DNA of 37,587 nt, taken from assembly GCA_902791945.1 (NCBI GenBank), contig CADAXR010000017.1, positions 6,079-43,665 on the forward strand, written 5' to 3'. Shown piece by piece: positions 8,373 to 14,971 of the stretch (positions are counted from its first letter, which is position 1; the number at the start of each line of letters is the position of its first letter). Below the pieces are notes generated by a model that ran no database searches, was not told the origin of the DNA, and worked only from the letters and a program-made list of their open reading frames with translations. This stretch comes from an uncultured Bacteroidia bacterium (GTDB lineage Bacteria; Bacteroidota; Bacteroidia; Bacteroidales; UBA932). The position numbers were made by a program, and so were the translations under genes.

Positions 8373-9764
8373 TTACGCCGCAAGGCGCTTCTCGCTCGGG
8401 ATAAGTAGGGCGCAGAGGAGGACGCCGATGATGGAACCGATTGCTACAGAGAGCATCGCGGCATCCCATGAGCTGCCGTTGGCGATGCCGCCGACGACTA
8501 TCTTGGAGCAGACCGCATCGCCCACGAGGTAGCCGAACAGGCCGACGAATCCGGCTGCTGTGCCGGCCGCGTTCTTCGGGACCAGATTGAGCGCCTGGAC
8601 GCCGGTGAGGGCGACGGGCCCGTAGATAAAGAAGCCTATCAGGCAGAGAGCCACATAGACGAGGACCTTCTGCATAGAAGGAGAGACGTGGATAATGTCA
8701 GCGCCGACCATCCAGTAGAGGAATACGCCGAGACCGCAGAGGAACATGCAGATGACGTTCATGGGGGCGCAGCGGCCCTTGAATATTTTCGAAGTGGCCC
8801 AGCCGCAGGCAATGGTGCCGACAGCGCCGACTATGTTGTGGACGGAGAACGCTATCTTGCTTTCCGCGGCGGTCATTATGCCCTTGGTCTGAAGGTATGT
8901 AGGGGCCCAGTCGCCGATGCCGTAGCGGACCATATAGACCGCTACGTTGGAGATGGCGACGACCCAGAGGAGCTTGTTCTTGAGGACATAATCGACGAAA
9001 AGGGTCTTGAACGGGAGCTTTTCACCCGCGGCGCCTTTGGACTTCACTCCGCTGTGGTCATTACGCCAGTCGCCAACAGCGGGAAGGCCGCAGGACTCCG
9101 GTGTGTCGCGGATAGCCCACCAGCAGAACAGGGCGATCACCATAGCGATGACGGCGGGGAATACGAAGTTGCCTCTCCAGGTCTGAGCGACGCCGAGGTC
9201 CGCCGCAAGGGCGACACCGGCGATGGCGAGGAAACCGAGCGAGAAACTGCCTATGGTGTGGGAGACGTTCCAGATACTCATCTTGAAGCTGCGTTCATTC
9301 TGGCTGAACCAATGGGCCATAATACGTCCGCAGGGAGGCCAGCCGAAGCCGCTGAGCCAGCCCACGATAAGCATCAGCACGAAGATGACGGCCGTATTGA
9401 GGGCTGTGTTGGCGCCGAACGGCATAATGCCGAGGCCGAGCATCGTGAGGGCGGACAGTACGAGGCCTACGCAAAGGAACTTGCGGGCGTCGGACCGGTC
9501 TGACACGCTGCCCATGACGAATTTGCTGAACGCATATGCGATGGAGACTGCCGACATTGCAAGGCCTACCTTGCCGGGATCAAGGATACCGTCCTTTATC
9601 ATGTCGGGAGCGGCAAGCGACAGGTTCTTTCTTACCAGATAGTAGCCGGCATAGCCGAGGAACGCTCCGAGGAATACCTTAAGCCTCATTGACTTGTACT
9701 CTTTGTCTACTTTTTCCGCCGGGATCGGGTCCTTCGGCTTGGGAGGGTCAAGATAACGTGCCAT
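8373..9764 (-). CDS. glpT: MFS organophosphate:phosphate antiporter, GlpT family
   Basis: The 463-residue polytopic protein has about 12 hydrophobic segments and the family hallmark near its N-terminus, GYAGYYLVRKNLSLAAPDMI, followed by AYAFSKFVMGSVSDRSDAR. These are typical of GlpT/UhpT/PgtP antiporters, which exchange an organophosphate for inorganic phosphate across the inner membrane. Glycerol-3-phosphate is the best guess because a GDPD domain is encoded in the same direction two genes downstream. UhpT-like hexose phosphate transport cannot be excluded. The start at 9762-9764 (MARYLDPPKPK) is preferred; the open frame extends 13 codons upstream but through the promoter region. It is the first gene of the minus-strand run toward 4888. 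Confidence 0.85.
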   Translation of the reverse strand: MARYLDPPKPKDPIPAEKVDKEYKSMRLKVFLGAFLGYAGYYLVRKNLSLAAPDMIKDGILDPGKVGLAMSAVSIAYAFSKFVMGSVSDRSDARKFLCVGLVLSALTMLGLGIMPFGANTALNTAVIFVLMLIVGWLSGFGWPPCGRIMAHWFSQNERSFKMSIWNVSHTIGSFSLGFLAIAGVALAADLGVAQTWRGNFVFPAVIAMVIALFCWWAIRDTPESCGLPAVGDWRNDHSGVKSKGAAGEKLPFKTLFVDYVLKNKLLWVVAISNVAVYMVRYGIGDWAPTYLQTKGIMTAAESKIAFSVHNIVGAVGTIACGWATSKIFKGRCAPMNVICMFLCGLGVFLYWMVGADIIHVSPSMQKVLVYVALCLIGFFIYGPVALTGVQALNLVPKNAAGTAAGFVGLFGYLVGDAVCSKIVVGGIANGSSWDAAMLSVAIGSIIGVLLCALLIPSEKRLAA

Positions 9765-9790
9765 TCTTACATTATTGTTAAAACAGTCTT

Positions 9791-9798
9791 CAAATATA
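9791..9798 (-). promoter_or_regulatory. -7 box for the glpT-type gene
   Basis: TATATTTG on the minus strand, 26 bp upstream of the ATG at 9764, matches TAnnTTTG. The expected TTTG 19 bp upstream is not evident. It lies back-to-back with the grpE upstream region. Confidence 0.45.
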
Positions 9799-9825
9799 AT
9801 CAATCCTTTCAGAAAATGGAACGGT

Positions 9826-9868
9826 CTGCCACTTTGTCATACCCGGTGGCGCTGGCAGGCTCTTTGAT
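9826..9868 (+). promoter_or_regulatory. grpE upstream region: inverted repeat and sigma-54-like box
   Basis: CTGCCA (9826-9831) and TGGCAG (9853-9858) form an inverted repeat with a 21-bp spacer. The right half overlaps CTGGCAGGCTCTTTGAT (9852-9868). This resembles a -24/-12 promoter (GG, 10 bp, then G), but the -12 dinucleotide is GA rather than GC. No TAnnTTTG box is seen upstream of grpE, so heat-shock control through this region is possible but unproven. Confidence 0.25.
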
Positions 9869-9896
9869 AAGTCCGCCACGGACAATTAAGAAAGAC

Positions 9897-10412
9897 ATGG
9901 CAGAAAAGAAGAAAAAGAGTTCCGCCGAAAACGCGGAGCACGATCAGATAAAGCAGCTTGAAGACTCGTTGAAGGAAGCGAAGGCGAAGGCCGACGCCGC
10001 GAAGGACGACTATATCCGCCTGATGGCGGAATTCGACACCTTCAGGCGCCGCAGTGCCGAGGAGAGGCTCGCCCTCGTGAGCTCGGCCGCCTCCGAGACG
10101 ATAAAAGGCCTCCTTCCTATCCTGGACGACTGCGAGATAGCCCTTACCCAGCTCAAGGACTCCGCCGACAGCGACTCCGCAAAGGAAGGCACCCTTCTCA
10201 TCTACAACAAGCTCAAGGCATACCTCAAGAGCAAGGGTCTCGAGGAGATCAACGCGAAGGGAGAGCCCTTCGACACTGAATTCCACGAAGCCGTCACGAC
10301 CTTCCCTGCCCCTTCCGAGGAGCTCAAGGGCAAGGTCATCGACGTGACACAGACAGGATACACCCTCGGAGGCAAGGTTCTCCGTTACGCCAAAGTAATT
10401 GTAGGAGCATAA
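9897..10412 (+). CDS. grpE: GrpE, nucleotide exchange factor of DnaK
   Basis: GrpE releases ADP from DnaK and so resets the Hsp70 cycle. The protein of 171 residues has a charged lysine/glutamate-rich N-terminus and a long coiled-coil helix (about 15-75) containing RLMAEFDTFRRRSAEER. A C-terminal beta domain follows, with the family-typical FDTEFHEAVTTFPAPSEELKGKVIDVTQTGYTLGG pattern. ATG 9897 is chosen because it starts the usual MAEKKKK-type N-terminus; the 27 codons open upstream cross the divergent promoter region. dnaJ follows after 4 bp, so the two form an operon. dnaK is not in the window. Confidence 0.95.
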   Translation: MAEKKKKSSAENAEHDQIKQLEDSLKEAKAKADAAKDDYIRLMAEFDTFRRRSAEERLALVSSAASETIKGLLPILDDCEIALTQLKDSADSDSAKEGTLLIYNKLKAYLKSKGLEEINAKGEPFDTEFHEAVTTFPAPSEELKGKVIDVTQTGYTLGGKVLRYAKVIVGA

Positions 10413-10416
10413 AATC

Positions 10417-11640
10417 ATGGCAAAAAGAGACTACTACGAGGTACTCGGAGTCGGCAAGAACGCCTCCGCCGACGAAATCAAGGCCGCCTACCGCCAGCTT
10501 GCCCTGAAGTGGCACCCCGACAGGTGGGTAAATGGCTCTGATGCGGAGAAAAAGACCGCCGAGGACAACTTCAAAGAGGCCGCTGAGGCCTACGACGTCC
10601 TGTCGGACCCTGACAAGAAGGCCAAGTACGACCAGTTCGGCTTCGCCGGAGTGGACGGCCAGGCCGGCCCCGACTTCTCCCACGGCTTCGGAAACCTCAA
10701 CGACATCCTCAACGACCTCTTCGGAGGCGGTTTCGGAGGCTTTGGAGGGTTCAGCGGCTTCGGAGGCTTCGGCGGAGGCGGCGGCCACTCGCAGCGCGTC
10801 TTCCGCGGCCGCGACATCCGCACCCGCGTCAAGCTCACCCTCGAGGAGATAGCCACCGGCTGCGAAAAGGAAGTGACCCTCGAGCGCAACCGCCCCTGCC
10901 CCGACTGCGGCGGCAAGGGCGCGAAGAGCGACTCCGACATCAAGACCTGTCCCCAGTGCGGCGGCACCGGCCAGGTCCAGCAGGTCACGAACAGCATTTT
11001 CGGAAGGAGCATTACCTATTCGACATGCCCCCGCTGCGGCGGTGAAGGCAAAATTGTCTCCAATCCTTGCCGCCGTTGCGGCGGTACCGGTCTGGAGAGA
11101 AAGCGCGAGACCGTCAGGATCAAGATTCCCGCCGGTGTAGAAGACGGAATGCAGATAACCGTGCGCGGCGAAGGCCACGCCGCCCAGCATAACGGCGTCA
11201 ACGGCGACCTCCTCGAAGGCCACGCCGCCCAGCATAACGGCGTCAACGGCGACCTCCTCGTCCTCATCGAGCAGCAGCCTCACGCCAACCTCAAGCGTGA
11301 CGGACAGAATCTGTTCTACTCGCAGATAATCTCCGTGACGGACGCTATGTTAGGCACCGAAATCTCAGTCCCCGCGCTCGACGGCAACTACACAGTAAAA
11401 CTCGAACCCGGCACCCAGAGCGGCACCGTGGTCAAACTCCGCGGCAAAGGCCTTCCGGCCGTCAGCGGCTACGGCAGCGGACGCGGCGACCTCTATGTCA
11501 AGATCCTCGTCTGGATTCCCCACAAGCTGAGCCGCAGCGAGAAGGATGCCATCGAAGCGATGAAGGGATCTTCGTCCTTCACCCCTTCCCTCACCCGTGA
11601 AGACAGGACAGTATTCGATAAAGAGAAAAATATTTTCTGA
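10417..11640 (+). CDS. dnaJ: DnaJ (Hsp40) co-chaperone with an internal 15-residue duplication
   Basis: DnaJ delivers unfolded clients to DnaK and stimulates its ATPase. Visible in order: J-domain (about 5-72) with HPD at 33-35, a Gly/Phe-rich linker (about 75-128), the zinc region with four CxxCxGxG repeats (CPDCGGKG, CPQCGGTG, CPRCGGEG, CRRCGGTG) and the two C-terminal substrate-binding domains. The 407-residue length is slightly long for the family. The reason is an exact 45-bp tandem duplication (11170-11214 and 11215-11259) that repeats EGHAAQHNGVNGDLL in C-terminal domain I, where the family normally has one GEGxxGxxGxxxGDLLV segment. The frame is kept. Likely co-transcribed with grpE; an AGGAG lies just before the grpE stop. 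Confidence 0.95.
   Translation: MAKRDYYEVLGVGKNASADEIKAAYRQLALKWHPDRWVNGSDAEKKTAEDNFKEAAEAYDVLSDPDKKAKYDQFGFAGVDGQAGPDFSHGFGNLNDILNDLFGGGFGGFGGFSGFGGFGGGGGHSQRVFRGRDIRTRVKLTLEEIATGCEKEVTLERNRPCPDCGGKGAKSDSDIKTCPQCGGTGQVQQVTNSIFGRSITYSTCPRCGGEGKIVSNPCRRCGGTGLERKRETVRIKIPAGVEDGMQITVRGEGHAAQHNGVNGDLLEGHAAQHNGVNGDLLVLIEQQPHANLKRDGQNLFYSQIISVTDAMLGTEISVPALDGNYTVKLEPGTQSGTVVKLRGKGLPAVSGYGSGRGDLYVKILVWIPHKLSRSEKDAIEAMKGSSSFTPSLTREDRTVFDKEKNIF
11170..11259 (+). repeat. Exact 45-bp tandem duplication inside dnaJ
   Basis: Two identical 45-bp units abut at 11214/11215, each encoding EGHAAQHNGVNGDLL. Identity is complete at the nucleotide level, so the event is recent or is an assembly artefact. Confidence 0.95.
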
Positions 11641-11645
11641 AAAAT

Positions 11646-11676
11646 TTGTCTCGTAAGAAAATTTTACTACCTTTGC
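11646..11676 (+). promoter_or_regulatory. rplS promoter (TTTG-N19-TACCTTTG)
   Basis: TTTG (11646-11649) and TACCTTTG (11669-11676) are separated by exactly 19 bp, a perfect fit to the Bacteroidota sigma-ABfr consensus. It leaves a leader of roughly 70 nt before the rplS ATG at 11752. Confidence 0.85.
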
Positions 11677-11751
11677 AGTCCCGTTTTACGCAACCTCTCG
11701 GGCTATCGTTTGAAAAGGGGTCTGATGTTGCACTAAAAAAGATACTTAGTT

Positions 11752-12126
11752 ATGGATTTGATACAGATTGCAGAGCAGGCATTTGCGAACGACAAAGTAG
11801 CCGGCTTCCCCGAGTTCAAGGCAGGTGACACCGTCACCGTGACCTACAAGATTAAAGAAGGAGACAAGGAAAGGCTCCAGAAGTTCAGAGGCGTCGTGAT
11901 CCAGATCAAGGGCGCCGATCCCTTCACCAAGACGTTCACCGTCCGCAAGGTTTCCGGTGGCATCGGAGTCGAGAGGATTTTCCCCGTCCAATCCCCCTTC
12001 ATCGACAGCATCGAGGTCAACAAGGTCGGTAAGGTCCGCCGCGCCCGCATCTACTACCTCCGCAACCTCTCCGGAAAGAAGGCTCGCATCAAGGAGAAGA
12101 AGTTCATCAAGTCCGACGCCGAGTAA
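11752..12126 (+). CDS. rplS: 50S ribosomal protein L19 (bL19)
   Basis: L19 lies at the 30S-50S interface of the ribosome. The 124-residue protein has the family's typical features: [29 protein letters not shown], the conserved [28 protein letters not shown] core, and the basic [23 protein letters not shown] tail. Its length is normal for the family. A perfect promoter and a leader of about 70 nt precede it, so it is probably transcribed alone, with the tRNA-Arg 35 bp downstream possibly on the same transcript. Confidence 0.98.
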   Translation: MDLIQIAEQAFANDKVAGFPEFKAGDTVTVTYKIKEGDKERLQKFRGVVIQIKGADPFTKTFTVRKVSGGIGVERIFPVQSPFIDSIEVNKVGKVRRARIYYLRNLSGKKARIKEKKFIKSDAE

Positions 12127-12161
12127 ATAGAAGTCCTCCCTTCCAGGCGAGGCTTCACCAA

Positions 12162-12235
12162 GGCTCCTTAGCTCAACTGAATAGAGCACTTGACTACGGA
12201 TCAAGAGGTTACAGGTTTGAATCCTGTAGGAGTCA
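12162..12235 (+). tRNA. tRNA-Arg (anticodon ACG)
   Basis: A full cloverleaf can be folded: acceptor GGCTCCT with AGGAGTC, D-stem GCTC/GAGC, anticodon stem CTTGA/TCAAG around loop CTACGGA (anticodon ACG), and T-stem ACAGG/CCTGT with loop TTTGAAT. The discriminator base is A at 12235; CCA is not encoded. The 3' end (CTGTAGGAGTCAC) recurs at 14710 and 16004, marking this tRNA as an integration site. Confidence 0.95.
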
Positions 12236-12236
12236 C
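12224..12236 (+). repeat. Attachment-site-like repeat, copy A (tRNA-Arg 3' end)
   Basis: CTGTAGGAGTCAC is the 3' end of the tRNA plus one base. Identical copies lie at 14710-14722 and 16004-16016; copies A and C share one more base (CCTGTAGGAGTCAC). This is the usual arrangement left by tyrosine-recombinase elements that integrate into a tRNA 3' end. Confidence 0.8.
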
Positions 12237-12240
12237 ACGA

Positions 12241-12274
12241 AAACCCCATTAGACAGCGTTCTAATGGGGTTTTT
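12241..12274 (+). terminator. Intrinsic terminator after tRNA-Arg
   Basis: A perfect 12-bp stem, AACCCCATTAGA (12242-12253) with TCTAATGGGGTT (12260-12271), has a 6-nt loop and a T-run to 12274. It begins only a few bases after copy A and would end the tRNA transcript. Confidence 0.9.
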
Positions 12275-12282
12275 CTTGTAAA

Positions 12283-12303
12283 TTGCACAACGTTTGCACA
12301 ACG
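12283..12303. repeat. Arm-type direct repeats beside copy A
   Basis: TTGCACAACG occurs exactly at 12283-12292 and 12294-12303, spaced one helical turn (11 bp). Such short repeats near an att core are typical of integrase arm-binding sites. Similar TGCACCAC repeats lie beside copy B. Confidence 0.6.
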
Positions 12304-12309
12304 AACGGT

Positions 12310-12510
12310 TCAATCGTTCTCGTCTAATTGAAAGATTGAATCAGTGGACTTGTCAAAATATCGTGCTATTTTGAGGGCAAGGACAGTTGACGGAACGTAC
12401 TTCCCGGACTCGATGGAATTGATGGTGTTCCGGCTCACGCCAATGGCATCGGCCAGCTGCTGCTGGGTAATATCCTTGATGGCTCTCTCTACTCTGACTG
12501 TGTTCTTCAT
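12310..12510 (-). CDS. Small XRE-family HTH regulator
   Basis: This 66-residue protein is essentially a single helix-turn-helix domain of the Cro/C1 (XRE) family: KDITQQQLADAIGVSRNTINSIESGKYVPSTVLALKIARYF. It probably autoregulates its operon. The start at 12508-12510 is chosen because the preceding gene's stop overlaps it by 4 bp (ATGA) and because the family begins MKNTVRVERA; the frame is open 12 codons further upstream inside the neighbour. It is encoded just after a 4-TM membrane protein gene, a pairing seen widely in Bacteria and Archaea. GC content looks lower than that of the host genes and it lies inside the tRNA-Arg island. Confidence 0.85.
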   Translation of the reverse strand: MKNTVRVERAIKDITQQQLADAIGVSRNTINSIESGKYVPSTVLALKIARYFDKSTDSIFQLDEND

Positions 12511-12953
12511 AAGGCCTGCTGCTTTTTGGATTTCCAGAGCATCCATTTAAATATCCCGAAATACAAGATAAAGAGGAGAAGAGGAAGGAAAATCAAGAAG
12601 GCTTCGCTCATGTAGAGTTCAAGATCTTCCGGGATGCTCGGAAAAAGGGTTGCGAGTCTCAGTTCCAGGAACAAACTCAGAATCAGGAAAAGGACAAAAA
12701 AGACATAAGCCGCAACACCGATGGACTTCAGACGAAAGCCGGAAATCATTTCATCTTCCACCTTCTCCTTCGACAGGCAAATGAGGAAGATAGAAATGAT
12801 AAAGGTGGCGTGAGATGCCTTTGCGAAATACCAGGCCACATCAATGTTGTGTACGAATAGCGCATTTGCAAGCTCCAGGATAACGAAGATAATCAAGAAG
12901 CACCAGCCTATCTTTTGGCAGGTATGCGGCATGAGGATGCTTTTGTTATTCAT
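12507..12953 (-). CDS. Four-TM inner-membrane protein paired with an XRE regulator
   Basis: This 148-residue protein has four hydrophobic segments (about 15-35, 43-60, 77-97 and 117-138). A charged cytoplasmic loop between TM2 and TM3 contains EDEMISGFRLKSI, a motif type often seen in small membrane proteins partnered with XRE regulators. I know of no assigned function. It is translationally coupled to the downstream regulator (ATGA at 12507-12510) and preceded by a perfect promoter. Together the pair may be a membrane-linked sensing module, which is inference. It belongs to the AT-rich island segment 1. Confidence 0.7.
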   Translation of the reverse strand: MNNKSILMPHTCQKIGWCFLIIFVILELANALFVHNIDVAWYFAKASHATFIISIFLICLSKEKVEDEMISGFRLKSIGVAAYVFFVLFLILSLFLELRLATLFPSIPEDLELYMSEAFLIFLPLLLFILYFGIFKWMLWKSKKQQAL

Positions 12954-12981
12954 GGCGGGAATAAGTTTTGTTTTCTGAATG

Positions 12982-13012
12982 CAAAGATAAGTTTATTTTT
13001 CATAATGACAAA
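12982..13012 (-). promoter_or_regulatory. Promoter of the 4-TM/XRE operon
   Basis: On the minus strand TTTG (13009-13012) and TATCTTTG (12982-12989) are separated by exactly 19 bp. The -7 box lies 28 bp before the ATG at 12953. Confidence 0.85.
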
Positions 13013-13061
13013 TTAACTTTGCAAAAAGAAAAAGAAATTTGTAATAATGGTTCGGTTTAAG

Positions 13062-13127
13062 GTTCAATATAATCTGCGGAATCTGCATTTTATTTGCAAA
13101 TTCCGCAGATTATAACTTAAATTGAAC
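13062..13127. repeat. Large near-perfect palindrome between the ATPase gene and the 4-TM operon
   Basis: The inner arms 13069-13087 and 13095-13113 are 19-bp reverse complements (core ATAATCTGCGGAAT) with one mismatch and a 7-nt loop. Outer arms GTTCAAT (13062-13068) and ATTGAAC (13121-13127) extend it with a 7-nt one-sided bulge. No T-run follows on either strand, so it is not a clear terminator. It may be an operator, a transcript 3' end or a recombination-related site. Confidence 0.8.
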
Positions 13128-13138
13128 GAAAAGTGGAA

Positions 13139-14584
13139 TCAGTCAAAAAGGTCGTCCAGCGTGATTACGTTTTGGAAAGTCCCGGAGTATTCGTTGTAGA
13201 GCAAACCAAAGGTAGTTACTAGGACTGGATTGATTGTACTCCGTTTAGGAATCATGGTATCAAGCCTATTGTACCTGGCGACCAGAACGCGGTCGTATGA
13301 CTTGGTAACGGTGTACTCGTCATTATAGAACTTCATTTCACACATATTGACGATGTTATCCTTACGTTCAATAATAAGGTCTATCTGGCTTCCTTCCACT
13401 TCATCGTCACCTTTGAGGAGCCAGCTGGATTGATTGGATGACACGCCGGAAATACCAAGGGCCTTTTTTATCTTGTCAACGTGCCGAAAGCACACTTCTT
13501 CGAAAGCAAAACCGCGCCAACTGCTAATGCTCTGCGAGGTGACGTTCGTCAACCAAAAATCATTTTCCAAACGTCTATGCCCCTTGACGTATTTCAGATA
13601 GAACACACAAAACGGATCAATCAATTTATAATGCTCATCTCTCTTTGACTGACCGAAAGGCACATATCTCATTACAAAATCGCTGGCGACTAGAGCATTC
13701 AACATTTTCGAGAGCTGTCCATTATCGCCCAGTTTCGTTTTGTCAATAATATCCTTTCTGGAGTAACCACATCTGCGTCCGGCAAGAAGTTCGACAATCT
13801 TTTTCATCTCTTCAGGATTGCTGAATACGGACGAGAACAGGCGGTCATACTCTCCTCCAAGTACACGCTCGTTGGAAAAGAATATACTATCAATGTTTTG
13901 AGCAAGACTGTAACCTTTTGTAAAATACTGCAGATAGTAAGGGATGCCGCCAAAGACCATATTGCTTTGTACGATATCATAGCGGGATAAATGCACACCG
14001 TTGTTTTTGAAAAACAACTCGCATTCTCTTAACGTAAATGGGGAGAGTTTGATTTCGCGCGTAACACGCCCATAAAGTCCCCCGTGATTGTTGATCAAGT
14101 TATCTTGAATCCAGGAAGTGGCGCTCCCGCAAACAACAACCATTATATTGTCCCTGTGGCAGGCCCACGTGTTCCAGAATCCCTCGAAGGCAGTTATGAA
14201 TTTGGATCTGGGAGTATCCAGCCACGGGAGTTCATCCAAAAAAATGACTTGACGGGTTCCGTTATCAATGCTCTGAAGCCACTGTTCCAGCATGAAGAAG
14301 GCTTCGAGCCAGGATGCTGGCCGATGGCTTTTTTTCATTCCATGCAGCAACAATGACTGGTAAAAATGCTGAAGTTGGTCTGACAACATATTGGCATTGC
14401 CGTCCTCATCTACAGGAGATAATCCTGCATGCCGGAATGTAATAAGCCCTTTCAAGGCCTCGTCAACAAGGAATGTTTTTCCGACTCGCCTCCTCCCATA
14501 TACTGCTACCAATTGGGCTTTATTACTAAGAAAGAGGTCGTTAAGCTCTTGTATTTCTTTGTCTCGACCGATGATTGTCTTCAT
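13139..14584 (-). CDS. AAA+ ATPase with C-terminal DUF234 / PD-(D/E)XK-like domain
   Basis: This 481-residue protein belongs to the ATPase_2/DUF234 group common in Bacteroidota and Archaea. Walker A is GRRRVGKT (30-37) and Walker B VIFLDELPWLD (about 113-123). A winged-helix-like middle region (about 235-310) follows. The C-terminal DUF234 part carries D402 in SQIDLIIE and E416-x-K418 in CEMKF, spaced like the D...ExK core of PD-(D/E)XK nucleases. No function is established for the family; roles in mobile elements or defence have been suspected. The start MKTIIGRDKE at 14582-14584 is chosen by family pattern and sits 24 bp after a perfect promoter. It lies in the AT-rich island and is the largest cargo gene of segment 1. 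Confidence 0.85.
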   Translation of the reverse strand: MKTIIGRDKEIQELNDLFLSNKAQLVAVYGRRRVGKTFLVDEALKGLITFRHAGLSPVDEDGNANMLSDQLQHFYQSLLLHGMKKSHRPASWLEAFFMLEQWLQSIDNGTRQVIFLDELPWLDTPRSKFITAFEGFWNTWACHRDNIMVVVCGSATSWIQDNLINNHGGLYGRVTREIKLSPFTLRECELFFKNNGVHLSRYDIVQSNMVFGGIPYYLQYFTKGYSLAQNIDSIFFSNERVLGGEYDRLFSSVFSNPEEMKKIVELLAGRRCGYSRKDIIDKTKLGDNGQLSKMLNALVASDFVMRYVPFGQSKRDEHYKLIDPFCVFYLKYVKGHRRLENDFWLTNVTSQSISSWRGFAFEEVCFRHVDKIKKALGISGVSSNQSSWLLKGDDEVEGSQIDLIIERKDNIVNMCEMKFYNDEYTVTKSYDRVLVARYNRLDTMIPKRSTINPVLVTTFGLLYNEYSGTFQNVITLDDLFD

Positions 14585-14608
14585 ACATTTATGCGTCTTA
14601 TTGTGCTG

Positions 14609-14639
14609 CAAATATAGCAAAAACATTAATTCCAGCAAA
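14609..14639 (-). promoter_or_regulatory. Promoter of the DUF234 ATPase gene
   Basis: On the minus strand TTTG (14636-14639) and TATATTTG (14609-14616) are separated by exactly 19 bp, upstream of the ATG at 14584. Confidence 0.85.
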
Positions 14640-14709
14640 ATAAAACGGCAAAATACTCTTGCGTATGAAACGCAAAACTCTCAGAATCTGCTATTTGGTA
14701 TTAGAATGT

Positions 14710-14722
14710 CTGTAGGAGTCAC
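14710..14722 (+). repeat. Attachment-site-like repeat, copy B
   Basis: CTGTAGGAGTCAC is identical to the 3' end of the tRNA-Arg at 12224-12236. It separates AT-rich segment 1 (XRE, 4-TM, DUF234) from segment 2 (single lipoprotein gene). Confidence 0.8.
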
Positions 14723-14730
14723 CAGATTAG

Positions 14731-14768
14731 AAAGGCAATAGATTGAAAATCAATCTATTGCCTTTTTT
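14731..14768 (+). terminator. Intrinsic terminator after copy B
   Basis: A perfect 16-bp stem AAAGGCAATAGATTGA (14731-14746) with its complement at 14750-14765 has a 3-nt loop and a T-run. It sits 8 bp after copy B, the same spacing logic as at copies A and C but with unrelated stem sequence. Confidence 0.9.
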
Positions 14769-14778
14769 ATTTGTCAAA

Positions 14779-14816
14779 TTTGCACCACTAATACACCACC
14801 AACTTTTTTGCACCAC
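14779..14816. repeat. Arm-type direct repeats beside copy B
   Basis: TGCACCAC occurs at 14781-14788 and 14809-14816, with the variant TACACCAC at 14792-14799; the first two are 11 bp apart. Their position just inside segment 2 fits integrase arm sites. Confidence 0.6.
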
Positions 14817-14823
14817 ATAGAAG

Positions 14824-14859
14824 AATCCCCACCAGGGCCTCAACCTTGACGGGGATTTT
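14824..14859 (+). terminator. Second hairpin downstream of copy B
   Basis: AATCCCC (14824-14830) pairs with GGGGATT (14851-14857), followed by TTTT; a small inner AGG/CCT pairing stabilises the 20-nt loop. A weak intrinsic terminator is the likely role. Confidence 0.55.
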
Positions 14860-14872
14860 CAGAATTACTAAA

Positions 14873-14904
14873 TTCGTAGATGTACCAAAAAATCATTACA
14901 TTTG
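14873..14904 (+). promoter_or_regulatory. Promoter of the segment-2 lipoprotein gene
   Basis: TTCG (14873-14876) and TACATTTG (14897-14904) are 20 bp apart, close to the Bacteroidota consensus. The -7 box is 67 bp before the ATG at 14972. Confidence 0.65.
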
Positions 14905-14971
14905 CATCAGTCCTTTCCGGGGAAGGCTCCCGGAGGAGAAAGATAGTCGTTTATAACCAAGGGACTATATT

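Noticed and set aside
11678..11705. AGtCCCG/CGGGCT pairing in the rplS leader as a ribosomal-protein autoregulatory element
   Set aside because: Only about six pairs with a bulge, and the 5' arm starts before the predicted transcript start, so it would not be fully transcribed.
12310..12953. XRE plus 4-TM pair as a toxin-antitoxin system
   Set aside because: No toxin-family motif in the membrane protein, which is too large and polytopic for a typical pore toxin; the membrane protein/XRE pairing is commonly seen without toxicity.
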